Source of the DNA: PRDV01 sp963710865
Lineage (GTDB): Bacteria > Babelota > Babeliae > Babelales > Babelaceae
Length of the DNA stretch: 64,000 nt
Direction: 5' to 3'
NCBI GenBank assembly: GCA_963710865.1
Contig: CAVQBR010000002.1
Span: 1-64,000 of the forward strand
Part shown: piece by piece, positions 43,128-51,860 of the stretch
Numbering within the stretch: the first letter of the stretch is position 1
Layout: each line of letters starts with the position of its first letter
Notes under the pieces: generated by a model
The model's database searches: none
What the model was told of the DNA's origin: nothing
Seen by the model: only the letters and a program-made list of their open reading frames with translations
Program-made: the position numbers and the translations under genes

Positions 43128-43952
43128 ATGAAACAAGTATTGTATGGCTTGTTAGTCATAACACCAACAAGTACGTATGCATTACTAAATGCTATTCAAG
43201 AAAAACCAACATATACCTGTCAACAAGCTGAACAAAGCCACGTTGAACAGTTGCTCGCCATGATCAATTCTATTGGCGGCGACGACCTCAATAATCTAGT
43301 CGTTTTTCCCAAGTTATTTCGAGAACAGATCTTACGAAAGACTATTGATCAGCACAAGCTCTTTGTTGCCATTGACTCAGAGGGTACCATCCTTGGCTTC
43401 AAAAAGCTCTTTGTTATATCTAACTCAGAAGAGCTTCTCGAAATTGCTTCTCAAGAAATTTGTTGTATTGATGGGATAGTTGAGCAAACGATCTCCTACA
43501 ATTATCAACAAAATAGGCTTCAAGAACTCTTTACGACTATCAGGAAAAGTGACTATGATGAACACAGTACCTATCTCTACTTGGGAGGAGACTATACAGT
43601 GCCAAGTGCTCGAGGATCCGGGATCAACACGCTCCTGATGATCAAGGGCATGGAAATGCTTTCTCAAGAGATAGCAGAAAGCATAAAGGTAAAGAATTCA
43701 AGAAGTATTGTCTTACTCTATGGCGTGACAGAGGCAAACTTTCGTCGTAAGCATTCAATTATACGATTATTTGTACGCCTACTAGTAGAGCACAACCTCA
43801 TCGACCCAACTATCGAATGTGAGCTTAATGCATTCGTAGCGTACAAGCCGACATTTGATCCAGATGCACAAGCATGTATTCCATCGACTGACCTTGTACG
43901 TGGCCATGGCTGTGTACTCACCTGCCCCTTACGCAACAATAACCAGAGGTAA
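43128..43952 (+). CDS. Exported GNAT-like acetyltransferase-type protein
   Basis: This 274-residue protein has an N-terminal signal-like segment (about 1-18), then a GNAT-like core: LFVAIDSEGTILGFKKL, TYLYLGGDYTVPSARGSGIN with the acetyl-CoA-binding Arg/Gly pattern (ARGSGINTLLM), and a C-terminal domain with two closely placed Cys (HGCVLTC). GNATs acetylate amines. An exported version would act outside the cell, possibly on host proteins; this is inference. The M20 peptidase gene follows 2 bp later, so the two are probably one operon. Confidence 0.6.
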   Translation: MKQVLYGLLVITPTSTYALLNAIQEKPTYTCQQAEQSHVEQLLAMINSIGGDDLNNLVVFPKLFREQILRKTIDQHKLFVAIDSEGTILGFKKLFVISNSEELLEIASQEICCIDGIVEQTISYNYQQNRLQELFTTIRKSDYDEHSTYLYLGGDYTVPSARGSGINTLLMIKGMEMLSQEIAESIKVKNSRSIVLLYGVTEANFRRKHSIIRLFVRLLVEHNLIDPTIECELNAFVAYKPTFDPDAQACIPSTDLVRGHGCVLTCPLRNNNQR

Positions 43953-43954
43953 TC

Positions 43955-45217
43955 GTGAAAAGAAACATACAAGTACTCGCTACTATACTTACAATTGGAG
44001 GAGGATTTGGCCTCTTCGTATATACTAAAAATCAGCCCAAAACGATGATTGAGTTCATGCAAGCGTACATACGAGTAAATACAGCACAGCCTACGCCTGA
44101 CTACGCACAAGCACGGAAACTCTTCAAAGCACAGGCAAAAAGCGATGGCTTTTTAGCACAGGAAGTACCGCTACCCTCAGGTAATACCGTACTTGTTGTA
44201 ACCTACCCAGGTACGGACAAGTCACTCCCTGCACTTGCGCTTAATCACCATATGGACGTTGTACCCATCGGCAACAGAGCCGATTGGAAGTATGAGCCAT
44301 TTGGTGGTGTCATCGAAAACGATATCATCTATGGTCGAGGAACCCAAGATATGAAGGGAATTGGTGTTGCCCAGTATTATGCGCTCAAGCAACTCAAAGA
44401 CGAGGGAGTTAAACTCTCCAGAACAGTCCATTTGCTTATGGTACCTGATGAAGAAGTTGGTGGCTTTAAAGGCGTAAATGAATTCGTTAAGACCGAGTTC
44501 TTTCCCACGCTTACTATTGGCTTTGTGCTTGATGAAGGAGTATCTTCAGGAAAACCTGACACATTACTCATCAAGGTTGGGGAACGAAAGCCAATCCAGA
44601 TAAGGATCACCAGCAAAGGTGATGAAGGCCATGGATCAAAAATCAATTGCTGTAACGCCAGCGCAAACCTTGCACAGTTTTTAGCGCGTATTGCTGAGTT
44701 TCAAGAGCAACAAAAAGAAAAAGCTCGCACCACAGACCCAGGGCTTTTACTTTCTATGAATATTACATCTTTGCAATCCGGTGCTTCACGCAATGGGAAG
44801 ATAGCACTCAATGTAGTACCTAATACCGCAACCGCAACGGTCGACATTCGCGTTCCGCCGCTCATGACGATGCAAGAAGCACGGGAACAGCTAGAAAGAA
44901 TGCTCTCTGATTTCCCCACTATAACTTATGAAGTAGCTGCAACCATAGAGGATCCAAAGCACACAACATCGCACGATACTCTATTCTATCGAACACTTGT
45001 CGAAGCCATTGAAAAAAATGGTCTAAAAACAGAGAACTTCTATTTTGAAGCCACAACTGATGTGCGCTATTACCTCGCACAAGGCATCGAGGGATTGGGC
45101 ATAACCCCTTTTACCTGCAAAGAAAACCTTCACGGTGTGGATGAATCAATTACGATAAAGGATCTTGAACTTGGGCAAAAGTTCTTTTACACGTTAATAC
45201 ATAGTTTCTGTAAGTAG
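43955..45217 (+). CDS. M20-family metallopeptidase (aminoacylase/carboxypeptidase-like)
   Basis: This 420-residue zinc peptidase has an N-terminal membrane or signal segment (about 5-25). Visible are NHHMDVVP with the first zinc His and catalytic Asp, YGRGTQDMKG with the bridging Asp, PDEEVGG with the general-base Glu pair, and HGVDE with the last ligand. The layout fits the aminoacylase-1/ArgE branch, which releases amino acids from acylated or dipeptide substrates. The start is GTG at 43955 with AGAGGT upstream. It is in an operon with the GNAT-like gene. Confidence 0.92.
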   Translation: MKRNIQVLATILTIGGGFGLFVYTKNQPKTMIEFMQAYIRVNTAQPTPDYAQARKLFKAQAKSDGFLAQEVPLPSGNTVLVVTYPGTDKSLPALALNHHMDVVPIGNRADWKYEPFGGVIENDIIYGRGTQDMKGIGVAQYYALKQLKDEGVKLSRTVHLLMVPDEEVGGFKGVNEFVKTEFFPTLTIGFVLDEGVSSGKPDTLLIKVGERKPIQIRITSKGDEGHGSKINCCNASANLAQFLARIAEFQEQQKEKARTTDPGLLLSMNITSLQSGASRNGKIALNVVPNTATATVDIRVPPLMTMQEAREQLERMLSDFPTITYEVAATIEDPKHTTSHDTLFYRTLVEAIEKNGLKTENFYFEATTDVRYYLAQGIEGLGITPFTCKENLHGVDESITIKDLELGQKFFYTLIHSFCK

Positions 45218-45225
45218 CGATTATG

Positions 45226-45256
45226 GATGGTGCCCAACTTTCGCATGGGCACCATC
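45226..45256. terminator. Hairpin after the M20 peptidase gene
   Basis: GATGGTGCCCA (45226-45236) pairs perfectly with TGGGCACCATC (45246-45256) around a 9-nt loop, 8 bp after the stop codon. There is no U-tract. Confidence 0.5.
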
Positions 45257-45284
45257 ATTGCTCCATCGATGTGCCTTAGGATTG

Positions 45285-45588
45285 AGCCAACAACTCGATC
45301 TCAATTTGACTCAGCATTTCGAATGACCTACTCGATAAAGACAGGATGCGAATCCCATCGACAATCACTCTTCCCGATCCAAAGACCTTTGAAAAGCTCT
45401 CTATTTCCTGCAAACAGCTCAGAAAAAGTCGAAGGAAGCAATGACTTGCCAAATCATCGTGGGAGTGACATATAAGGACGACCATGAGCTGCCAGATCGT
45501 AGATCTGTTCAGCTTTATCCACATAGATGTAGTCATCTTTCCTCAAAAGAGAGACGGTGCTAACATCAACAGGTAATCTCTTGGCCAT
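45285..45588 (-). pseudogene. Truncated relic of an AAA-ATPase-like/PD-(D/E)XK gene
   Basis: The minus strand from ATG 45588 reads MAKRLPVDVSTVSLLRKDDY then IYVDKAEQIYDLAAHGRP and YMSLPR, a stop, and FGKSLLPSTFSELFAGNREL then FKGLWI. This matches the family N-terminus (LP...LRE..Y.YVDKT..I...RPRRFGKSLL..T....F.G...LF.GL) and the intact gene at 38803-40515. Stops break it and the remaining two-thirds are missing, ending near 45285. It is a relic of another member of this family. Confidence 0.8.
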
Positions 45589-45602
45589 TCAGTCCTTTAA
45601 AG

Positions 45603-45944
45603 TTAGACTCTACCCTCTTCAAGCGCTTCTTGACAGGCAAGGCAGCGCGTAGCATTGGGAAAGAGCATAAGCCGTTTCTCTGAAATCGGATTGCTGCATT
45701 CGGAGCAAACGCCATACGTCCCATTATCGATCATCTCAAGAGCACGCATAATCATTTGATATTCATCAAGCTCATTATTATGAAGTGATATCTTTATCTC
45801 TTCGAGCGATGATGAAAGGGCCTGATCGCCGGTATCTTGCACTTGGTCATCGGTAATCTTCTCTTTATAGAGCGTCGCCATTTGTGTTTCTAGTTCTTGT
45901 TTTCTTTCAAGTAAATGACTCTTGATCTGTTCTAAGTTGCTCAC
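45603..45944 (-). CDS. DksA/TraR-family zinc finger protein
   Basis: This 113-residue protein has an N-terminal coiled coil (QIKSHLLERKQELETQMATL) and a C4-type zinc finger (CSECSNPISEKRLMLFPNATRCLAC). DksA/TraR proteins bind RNA polymerase and tune initiation together with ppGpp. It is short, as expected of TraR- or YocK-type members. The acidic tip typical of DksA is not clearly visible, so its exact role is unclear. It is the last gene of a compact minus-strand group after the SWIM and tadA genes. Confidence 0.85.
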   Translation of the reverse strand: MSNLEQIKSHLLERKQELETQMATLYKEKITDDQVQDTGDQALSSSLEEIKISLHNNELDEYQMIMRALEMIDNGTYGVCSECSNPISEKRLMLFPNATRCLACQEALEEGRV

Positions 45945-45945
45945 C

Positions 45946-46395
45946 TTATTTCCTCTTCTGTTTAAAAAATTGTTCTAATAACGATTGTGATTCTTCTGCC
46001 AATACTCCTGTCGTTATTCCTTTTATATGCTTCTTATAAAAGCATGGCAAAGAATCAAATCCACTCTCGTAGCCAAAAAGTGGCGACTGTGCCCCATATA
46101 CCAAACGGGATATTCTACTGAGGCACATCAACCCGATACACATAATACACGGCTGGAGTGTTACATAAACCGTGCAATTATCAAGACGCCAATCTTGCAT
46201 CTTTTTGCCGGCACGTTCGATTGCACACACTTCAGCATGCCGACTTTGCGTATGCCGTTTTACGGTCTGATTATAACCGCTTCCCAGTACAACTCCTTCT
46301 GCCGATACGACAACTGCCCCAATGGGAACCTCGTCCTGATCTGCTGCCTTACGTGCGAGCGCAAGCGCCTTTTTCATAAAGTAGCTATCGGTCAT
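45946..46395 (-). CDS. tadA: tRNA-specific adenosine deaminase
   Basis: TadA deaminates A34 to inosine in tRNA-Arg(ACG). The 149-residue protein has the cytidine-deaminase-like zinc site: HAE (His ligand and catalytic Glu) and PCIMC (two Cys ligands). The motifs and length fit TadA. Its start overlaps the SWIM-domain gene by 4 bp and the DksA-like gene starts 1 bp after its end, so the three form an operon. Confidence 0.93.
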   Translation of the reverse strand: MTDSYFMKKALALARKAADQDEVPIGAVVVSAEGVVLGSGYNQTVKRHTQSRHAEVCAIERAGKKMQDWRLDNCTVYVTLQPCIMCIGLMCLSRISRLVYGAQSPLFGYESGFDSLPCFYKKHIKGITTGVLAEESQSLLEQFFKQKRK

Positions 46396-46826
46396 TGGTC
46401 ACCTGTAGGTTGAATCATACAGGGATCGCACCCAATAAAACTTTCTGGATACAGGTCTACCATTTTTTCTAAAAGCTCAATAAGCTCCCCTTTATTCTTT
46501 GTCTGCAACATACGTCCCCATTGTGGCCTATCGGGCACCCCTCCGGGCTGTTGATGCCACATGAGAAGTAATGCTGCAATATGCTTACACGGAACAATTC
46601 GATTTGTATAACATGTACAGCAAGAATTAGCAATACCATGTTCATCAAATAAAATTCGAACGCAATAACTAGGAGTCATCGATCCTTCGCAAATACCCTT
46701 TATAACGGTCCATTCCCGATAATACACAAAAAAGGGATCAAGGCTTAAAAAGTCCTTGCCAAACTCATACATGTTAGGGCCGCAATAATTAATAATCTGT
46801 TCTTGCGTTATAAATGGAATTGTCAT
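46392..46826 (-). CDS. SWIM zinc finger protein
   Basis: This 144-residue protein contains a SWIM-type zinc motif (CTCYTNRIVPCKHIAALLL, pattern CxC...CxH). SWIM domains bind DNA or proteins and occur in helicase partners and transposase-related factors. Its N- and C-terminal parts are not recognised. It is the first gene of the operon with tadA and the DksA-like gene; the 4-bp overlap implies coupling. Role unknown. Confidence 0.8.
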   Translation of the reverse strand: MTIPFITQEQIINYCGPNMYEFGKDFLSLDPFFVYYREWTVIKGICEGSMTPSYCVRILFDEHGIANSCCTCYTNRIVPCKHIAALLLMWHQQPGGVPDRPQWGRMLQTKNKGELIELLEKMVDLYPESFIGCDPCMIQPTGDQ

Positions 46827-46995
46827 GGCGCTCTCTCTTTCCGGTCAGGACACTTTTTTAGTGTACCTAACTTCAGTACGATAAGTAAATACTCTATGAC
46901 AAAAATCTCCTCGTGAGGAGAATAATAAGCTCCTCGATAGCATATCTTTTAATTCACCCAAGAGCAATGGCGATAGTTCGGCTTCGCATGCAAAC

Positions 46996-47024
46996 TTGGA
47001 AAAACCCTTATTTTAAGGTATAAT
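46996..47024 (+). promoter_or_regulatory. Sigma-70-type promoter of gyrB
   Basis: TTGGAA (46996-47001), a 17-nt spacer and TATAAT (47019-47024) lie about 32 nt upstream of the gyrB ATG. Confidence 0.65.
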
Positions 47025-47056
47025 TAAAGATATCAACTTAGAAAACGGAGCTCCCC

Positions 47057-49483
47057 ATGTCAGATGAAAAAAAAGTTACCCCTGAAAGCCCAGAATCCGA
47101 ACAAAAGGAATATGGCGCTCAGTCTATTAAGGTCCTCGAAGGACTCGAAGCTGTACGAAAACGGCCTGCCATGTATATTGGCTCAACAGGCCCTCAAGGA
47201 TTGCATCATCTTGTCTATGAAATTGTAGATAACTCAGTCGACGAAGCCTTAGCTGGCTACGCCAATACCGTTTCTGTGGTTTTGCACAACGATGGATCTT
47301 GCTCCGTAGAAGACAACGGGCGAGGTATCCCTACCGGCATGCACCCTACTGAAGGAATCTCTGCAGCTGAGGTAGCACTCACTAAGCTTCATGCTGGTGG
47401 TAAATTTGATAAGGCATCCTACAAGTACTCTGGTGGTCTGCATGGTGTGGGTGTCTCAGTAGTAAATGCTCTTTCTACCAGCCTTGATCTGAGAATCTTT
47501 CAAAATGGCCAGATCTATGAGCAGCATTATGAGCGGGGCAAGCCAATCGATAGCTTACATATCGTTGGTACCACCGAAAAACGGGGAACTCGAGTTCAGT
47601 TCATGCCCGATCCAGAAATCTTTAAAGAGACGGTTGAATTTAATTTTGACACCCTCTCTGCACGGTTTCGCGAGCTCGCCTTCTTAAATAAGGGTCTGAG
47701 AATAACTATCGAAGATGAACGAAGTAATAGAAGTCATGACTTCTTCTATGAAGGCGGTATTGTCTCCTTTGTACAACATATCAATGCAAAGAAGACTCCT
47801 CTTTTTGAAGAGATTATTTATGGCTTTAAAGAAGAAGAAACCTATATTCTCGAATGTGCTCTTCAATATAATGATGGTTATGGAGAGCAACTCATATCCT
47901 TTGTAAACAATATTAACACCATTGAAGGTGGTACCCACGTTGCCGGCTTAAAAGGTGCACTTACCAAAGCGTGTAATAAGCGAGCGCAGGAATACCATGC
48001 TCTCAAAGAAGGTGAAAGCTTTTCAAGTGAAGATGTTCGAGAAGGCCTCGTTTGTGTATTGAATATAAAGATCGCTGAAGCACAGTTTGAAGGACAAACG
48101 AAAGCAAAACTTGGCAATAGCGAAGTAAAAGGCATTGTAGAATCATGGGCATTTGGCTTTTTAGATGCATTTTTTGAAGAGCATCCTCATATCGCTAAGA
48201 AGATCTTGCAAAAAGCTCAAATGGCACTCCAGGCACGTGAAGCTGCACGCAAGGCGCGTGAACTGACTCGCCGAAAAAGTGCATTGGACACACTCGTCCT
48301 TCCCGGAAAACTAGCCGACTGCTCAAATGAATCTCCCGCAGATAGTGAACTCTTCATCGTTGAGGGGGACTCTGCAGGTGGCTCAGCAAAGAGTGGACGG
48401 GACCGGCACAGTCAGGCAATCCTGCCACTTCGAGGTAAAATCTTAAACGTAGAAAAGGCCCGCTTTGATAAAATTCTTTCGAATGAAGAAATACGGTCAC
48501 TCATAACTGCAATCGGTTCGGGAGTTGGTAATACTGAGTTCAATGTTGAAAAGGCTCGCTATCATAAAATTATTTTAATGACCGATGCTGACGTTGACGG
48601 TGCTCATATTAGAACACTTCTGTTAACCTTTTTCTTTAGGTATATGAAACCACTTATCGAAAAGGGATATCTCTATATTGCACAGCCACCTTTGTATAAA
48701 GCAAAGATTGGTAAAAAAGAAGAATACTTAAAAGATGAGCGATCATTCAAAAAGTTCCTCTTAGATTGGGCACAAGATCATGCGGTATTGAGCATAGATG
48801 GAGTCGACGTCATTGAAGAAACCTGGCAAAAAGAGCTGGAAGCGCTCCTGGTATACAATGCACGCCTTGAAGAAACTGCTCAGAAGTTTAAGCTCGCCTA
48901 CGACAATACGATCGAACTTATTGCCGCGATGAAAGCAATTAACTGGAAGCCAGATCAGGGACTTGATGCACTTGTAGTTGAACTGCAAGAGTACTTTAAG
49001 CATTATACCGTCCAAATTAAACATACAGAAGCAACTGAAGATCGTATAAGTAAAACGATGATCAGCTTTAAGCTCCTCAATGATGAATGGATGGTGAGCG
49101 CAGACTTCTTCACATCAAATGAAGCGCGTGTACTTCTTGAACAAACGAAAGCTATCGCACTTCTTGAGCAACCCTGGATCCTGCGCATCAAGGACAAAGA
49201 TAAAACTCTCGCCGGTCAAAGCGGCTTCGATCTTCTTATGGCCATCCCTAAGATAAGTAGGCCATATATGACAATCCAACGCTATAAAGGACTTGGTGAA
49301 ATGAACGCCGATCAACTTTGGGAAACAGCTATGGATATCTCAACCCGGACACTCATTCAAGTCTCAATTGGCGATGCCCTTGAAGCTGATTCCTGGTTTG
49401 ATACGCTCATGGGCAGTGATGTTCGAGGACGTCGTGAGTTTATCGAAGAGAACGGTCGCTTTGTTAAAAACTTGGATATCTAG
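47057..49483 (+). CDS. gyrB: DNA gyrase subunit B
   Basis: GyrB is the ATPase subunit of gyrase, which introduces negative supercoils. The 808-residue protein has the GHKL ATPase motifs (EIVDNSVDEAL, GVGVSVVNALS), the transducer region, and the Toprim domain with EGDSAGGSA and DADVDGAHI. Its C-terminal end (RFVKNLDI) is conserved. The roughly 160-residue insertion seen in E. coli appears to be present, as in other gyrB proteins of about 800 residues. The gyrB stop overlaps the GTG start of tilS by 1 base. Confidence 0.97.
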   Translation: MSDEKKVTPESPESEQKEYGAQSIKVLEGLEAVRKRPAMYIGSTGPQGLHHLVYEIVDNSVDEALAGYANTVSVVLHNDGSCSVEDNGRGIPTGMHPTEGISAAEVALTKLHAGGKFDKASYKYSGGLHGVGVSVVNALSTSLDLRIFQNGQIYEQHYERGKPIDSLHIVGTTEKRGTRVQFMPDPEIFKETVEFNFDTLSARFRELAFLNKGLRITIEDERSNRSHDFFYEGGIVSFVQHINAKKTPLFEEIIYGFKEEETYILECALQYNDGYGEQLISFVNNINTIEGGTHVAGLKGALTKACNKRAQEYHALKEGESFSSEDVREGLVCVLNIKIAEAQFEGQTKAKLGNSEVKGIVESWAFGFLDAFFEEHPHIAKKILQKAQMALQAREAARKARELTRRKSALDTLVLPGKLADCSNESPADSELFIVEGDSAGGSAKSGRDRHSQAILPLRGKILNVEKARFDKILSNEEIRSLITAIGSGVGNTEFNVEKARYHKIILMTDADVDGAHIRTLLLTFFFRYMKPLIEKGYLYIAQPPLYKAKIGKKEEYLKDERSFKKFLLDWAQDHAVLSIDGVDVIEETWQKELEALLVYNARLEETAQKFKLAYDNTIELIAAMKAINWKPDQGLDALVVELQEYFKHYTVQIKHTEATEDRISKTMISFKLLNDEWMVSADFFTSNEARVLLEQTKAIALLEQPWILRIKDKDKTLAGQSGFDLLMAIPKISRPYMTIQRYKGLGEMNADQLWETAMDISTRTLIQVSIGDALEADSWFDTLMGSDVRGRREFIEENGRFVKNLDI

Positions 49484-50445
49484 TGCTCGAGTCTGTTCAT
49501 CGCTTTATCCAAAAGCATGCTTTACTCAAACAGAATACAACAGTTATTGTGGGCCTCTCCGGAGGCCCTGACTCTGTCTGTCTACTTACACTTTTAAAAA
49601 AGCTTCAACCAACATATAACCTCAAACTCATTGCTGCACATCTCGATCATCAGTGGCGGCCTACCTCTCACGAAGATGCTCTCTTTTGTAAACACGTAGC
49701 AGACTCTCTTGCTCTGCAGTATATTCAAGCAACCCCAGCCGATATCCCCCTTACAAAGGACACAGGTTCGCAAGAAGATAGAGGCCGCAGGCTCCGTAGA
49801 ACATTCTTAGAAAAGATTGCAAAAGAACACTCCGCAGACGCAATTGCACTTGGGCATCACCAAGATGATCAACAGGAAACCTTTTTCTTGCGTCTTATTC
49901 GCGGTGCAAGTATAACAGGACTTGCTGGGATGAAACCTCGCCATGGCCTCTACATCAGGCCCCTTCTTGACTGCAAAAAAGAATCAATACTTACCTATCT
50001 AAGGACCGAAGGACTGTCCTTCTTGCACGACAGCACCAACGAAGATGATTCGTTCCTGAGAAATGGCATTAGACTCAATGTACTTCCCGCTTTGCGCTCC
50101 TGTGACGGCAGATTTGAGACATCGCTCACCAAAGCATTGGCCCATATGCGAGAAACTGAGGAGTTTCTTGAACGCACGGTACGAAAAGCACTTCAGGATA
50201 GTACGGAGGACCTACAGCTCAATCTAGAACAGTTTTTCTCCCTCGATCCTTTCTTACATCATCCAGTCCTGCTCGCATGGCTCATAGCCAACAAGGTACC
50301 TTTTACTCCCTCAACCGCATTCTTTGATGAGATTATGCGATTCATGCATACTTCTGGTCACAGTCACCAGATTGCTTCTTCCTGGAACTTGCTCAAACGA
50401 AAGGGATCTCTTTTGATCGAGATCCCTGAACAGTTAACAAAATAA
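49483..50445 (+). CDS. tilS: tRNA(Ile)-lysidine synthase
   Basis: TilS modifies C34 of tRNA-Ile(CAU) to lysidine. The 320-residue protein has the PP-loop SGGPDS at about 26-31, the HLDHQWRP and ALGHHQDDQQET segments and a TilS-like helical C-terminus. It is at the short end of the family, without the long C-terminal domain of E. coli TilS. It starts with GTG within the last base of the gyrB stop, so it is coupled to gyrB. Confidence 0.93.
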   Translation: MLESVHRFIQKHALLKQNTTVIVGLSGGPDSVCLLTLLKKLQPTYNLKLIAAHLDHQWRPTSHEDALFCKHVADSLALQYIQATPADIPLTKDTGSQEDRGRRLRRTFLEKIAKEHSADAIALGHHQDDQQETFFLRLIRGASITGLAGMKPRHGLYIRPLLDCKKESILTYLRTEGLSFLHDSTNEDDSFLRNGIRLNVLPALRSCDGRFETSLTKALAHMRETEEFLERTVRKALQDSTEDLQLNLEQFFSLDPFLHHPVLLAWLIANKVPFTPSTAFFDEIMRFMHTSGHSHQIASSWNLLKRKGSLLIEIPEQLTK

Positions 50446-50459
50446 GGGTCAGACGATTA

Positions 50460-51557
50460 TTATTGTACTGGATAGAGTGGTAGAAAAGATGATCGAGCTC
50501 CAGTAGATAGTTCTTCACGCACATGCTCAAGCATCTGCCCGAGAAGATTATTACCAGACCCATCACCAGCGCCCCAAAACTTATCATTAGCTCCTGCATT
50601 TTCCACGAGTTTTTTAGTGCCGGTAGCAAGCAACATCCTTCGAAGGGCTGGGTGCTGTTCAAACTTTGCACGCAAAGCCTTCATCATAGCATCGAAACGC
50701 GCAGTATCCCAATCGCTACGCACTGAAGTACTGTTCGCACGTGCTAGGTCAAATGCGGCGCGAGCAGATGAAGCAGTTCTAATCCGCTCTTGCAACGCGG
50801 TGTTTCCAACAAATTTCTGTGCCTGGAAATAATGCTCCGAAGTTGGCCAGATTTTCCCGTCTATGTTCAGTGGATATCCTTCTTGGAAGTTTGTAAACTC
50901 ATAGTAAGGTTGCCCTTTACCATAAAACAGAATTGCACCCGGAATAGTTAACCAATTAACATGCCCAGATGGTGCCGCCGCTGAGACAGTTGGCCCCGCT
51001 GCTGCCGCTGCTGCAGAAGGAGTAGCAGATGAAGCCGCCGCTGGCGTCGCTAGTTGTGAAATAGCAGTGGGTAGATATGCTCTGAGCATAGCAAGGACAC
51101 CACGGCTGACCGTCTGTGACTTTCTTCCCAGTTGTACGTCGCCAGTCGATGCGAGGATGCTCGAAACGGGAACCCAGACAAAATCATTTCCAACAGCCGA
51201 AGCGGTCTGATACAAGTCCCGTCCAGCGACATAACGGACGGGTACAAAATGAACAAAGTCATGACTGGTGGTTTCCTTCCAGGGCACGCCAGTTAAAGAT
51301 GCATTACTAGCATTGTACGTGCTTTTCGTTCCATATTCTAAGGCTCGTTGAGCAGCACTATCACCTCGTTCGCCACTTTTAGCCTCAGCCCAAAAATCGG
51401 ACCAATGACCGTTAGAGTCGAGATGCAGCAGAACATTCCATTCTCCAGATCTTGTATCATATGACATCGGAACCACACGCCCCTTCCATGCCTGTGCACT
51501 GAATGAGCCTAACAAGGCTAATCCAGTAAAAGATAATTTTTTAAAGAGGTGTAACAT
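50460..51557 (-). CDS. Exported Nudix-like/NADAR two-domain protein
   Basis: This 365-residue protein has a signal peptide (about 1-23, ending AQA). Residues 24-140 resemble a Nudix fold (WNVLLHLDS, then a degenerate box SGERGDSAAQRALEYGT and WVPVSSIL), but the Nudix-box glutamates are not conserved. An Ala/Pro linker (about 168-200) leads to a NADAR domain: FTNFQEGYPLNIDG, WPTSEHYFQAQKF and the ending GAGDGSGNNLLGQMLEHVREEL. NADAR proteins act on ribose-linked substrates such as ADP-ribose adducts or the N-glycosidic bond of riboflavin intermediates. Secretion to a host to reverse or alter ADP-ribosylation is an attractive inference. The gene is convergent with tilS. Confidence 0.82.
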   Translation of the reverse strand: MLHLFKKLSFTGLALLGSFSAQAWKGRVVPMSYDTRSGEWNVLLHLDSNGHWSDFWAEAKSGERGDSAAQRALEYGTKSTYNASNASLTGVPWKETTSHDFVHFVPVRYVAGRDLYQTASAVGNDFVWVPVSSILASTGDVQLGRKSQTVSRGVLAMLRAYLPTAISQLATPAAASSATPSAAAAAAGPTVSAAAPSGHVNWLTIPGAILFYGKGQPYYEFTNFQEGYPLNIDGKIWPTSEHYFQAQKFVGNTALQERIRTASSARAAFDLARANSTSVRSDWDTARFDAMMKALRAKFEQHPALRRMLLATGTKKLVENAGANDKFWGAGDGSGNNLLGQMLEHVREELSTGARSSFLPLYPVQ

Positions 51558-51765
51558 AATGACCTTTCACTTATGAAATTAATATTAATTTTATAATACC
51601 AGAAATCTACACAGTTTGTCAATCGGCATGATTTCTGACTCTTAGATAAGGCCTCCGGTCGCGCTCATCCAACTTTTGAAGCCTGTTTTGACCTCAAGGA
51701 CGAGCATCTAACTATACCAGGGTAATCCTATCAAAAAAGGTAAGAGCTCAGCAATGTCAAAGGTT

Positions 51766-51802
51766 GGGGAATATTTCCCCGTTACGTGGGGAAATATTCC
51801 CC
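51766..51802. promoter_or_regulatory. Double palindromic operator before the AAA/DUF4143 gene
   Basis: GGGGAATATTTCCCC (51766-51780) and GGGGAAATATTCCCC (51788-51802) are exact complements around a 7-bp spacer, and each arm is itself nearly palindromic. The pair ends one base before the -35 box, so binding here would control the promoter. A related GGGAAAATTTTCCC lies right after the gene (53109-53122). Confidence 0.75.
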
Positions 51803-51803
51803 A

Positions 51804-51833
51804 TTGACAAAGAATGGACCTTCTCAGTATACT
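51804..51833 (+). promoter_or_regulatory. Sigma-70-type promoter of the AAA/DUF4143 gene
   Basis: TTGACA (51804-51809), an 18-nt spacer and TATACT (51828-51833) precede the chosen start by 27 nt. Upstream translation from 51786 is therefore unlikely, since that frame would run through the promoter. Confidence 0.65.
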
Positions 51834-51860
51834 CTTGATAAATCGCCATGGGAGATAGGT

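Noticed and set aside
47249..47938. Open frames antisense to gyrB
   Set aside because: They are shadows of a highly conserved coding gene.
51786..51860. Upstream start for the DUF4143 ATPase
   Set aside because: The frame would run through the operator and promoter; the ATG at 51861 has a ribosome site and the family N-terminus.
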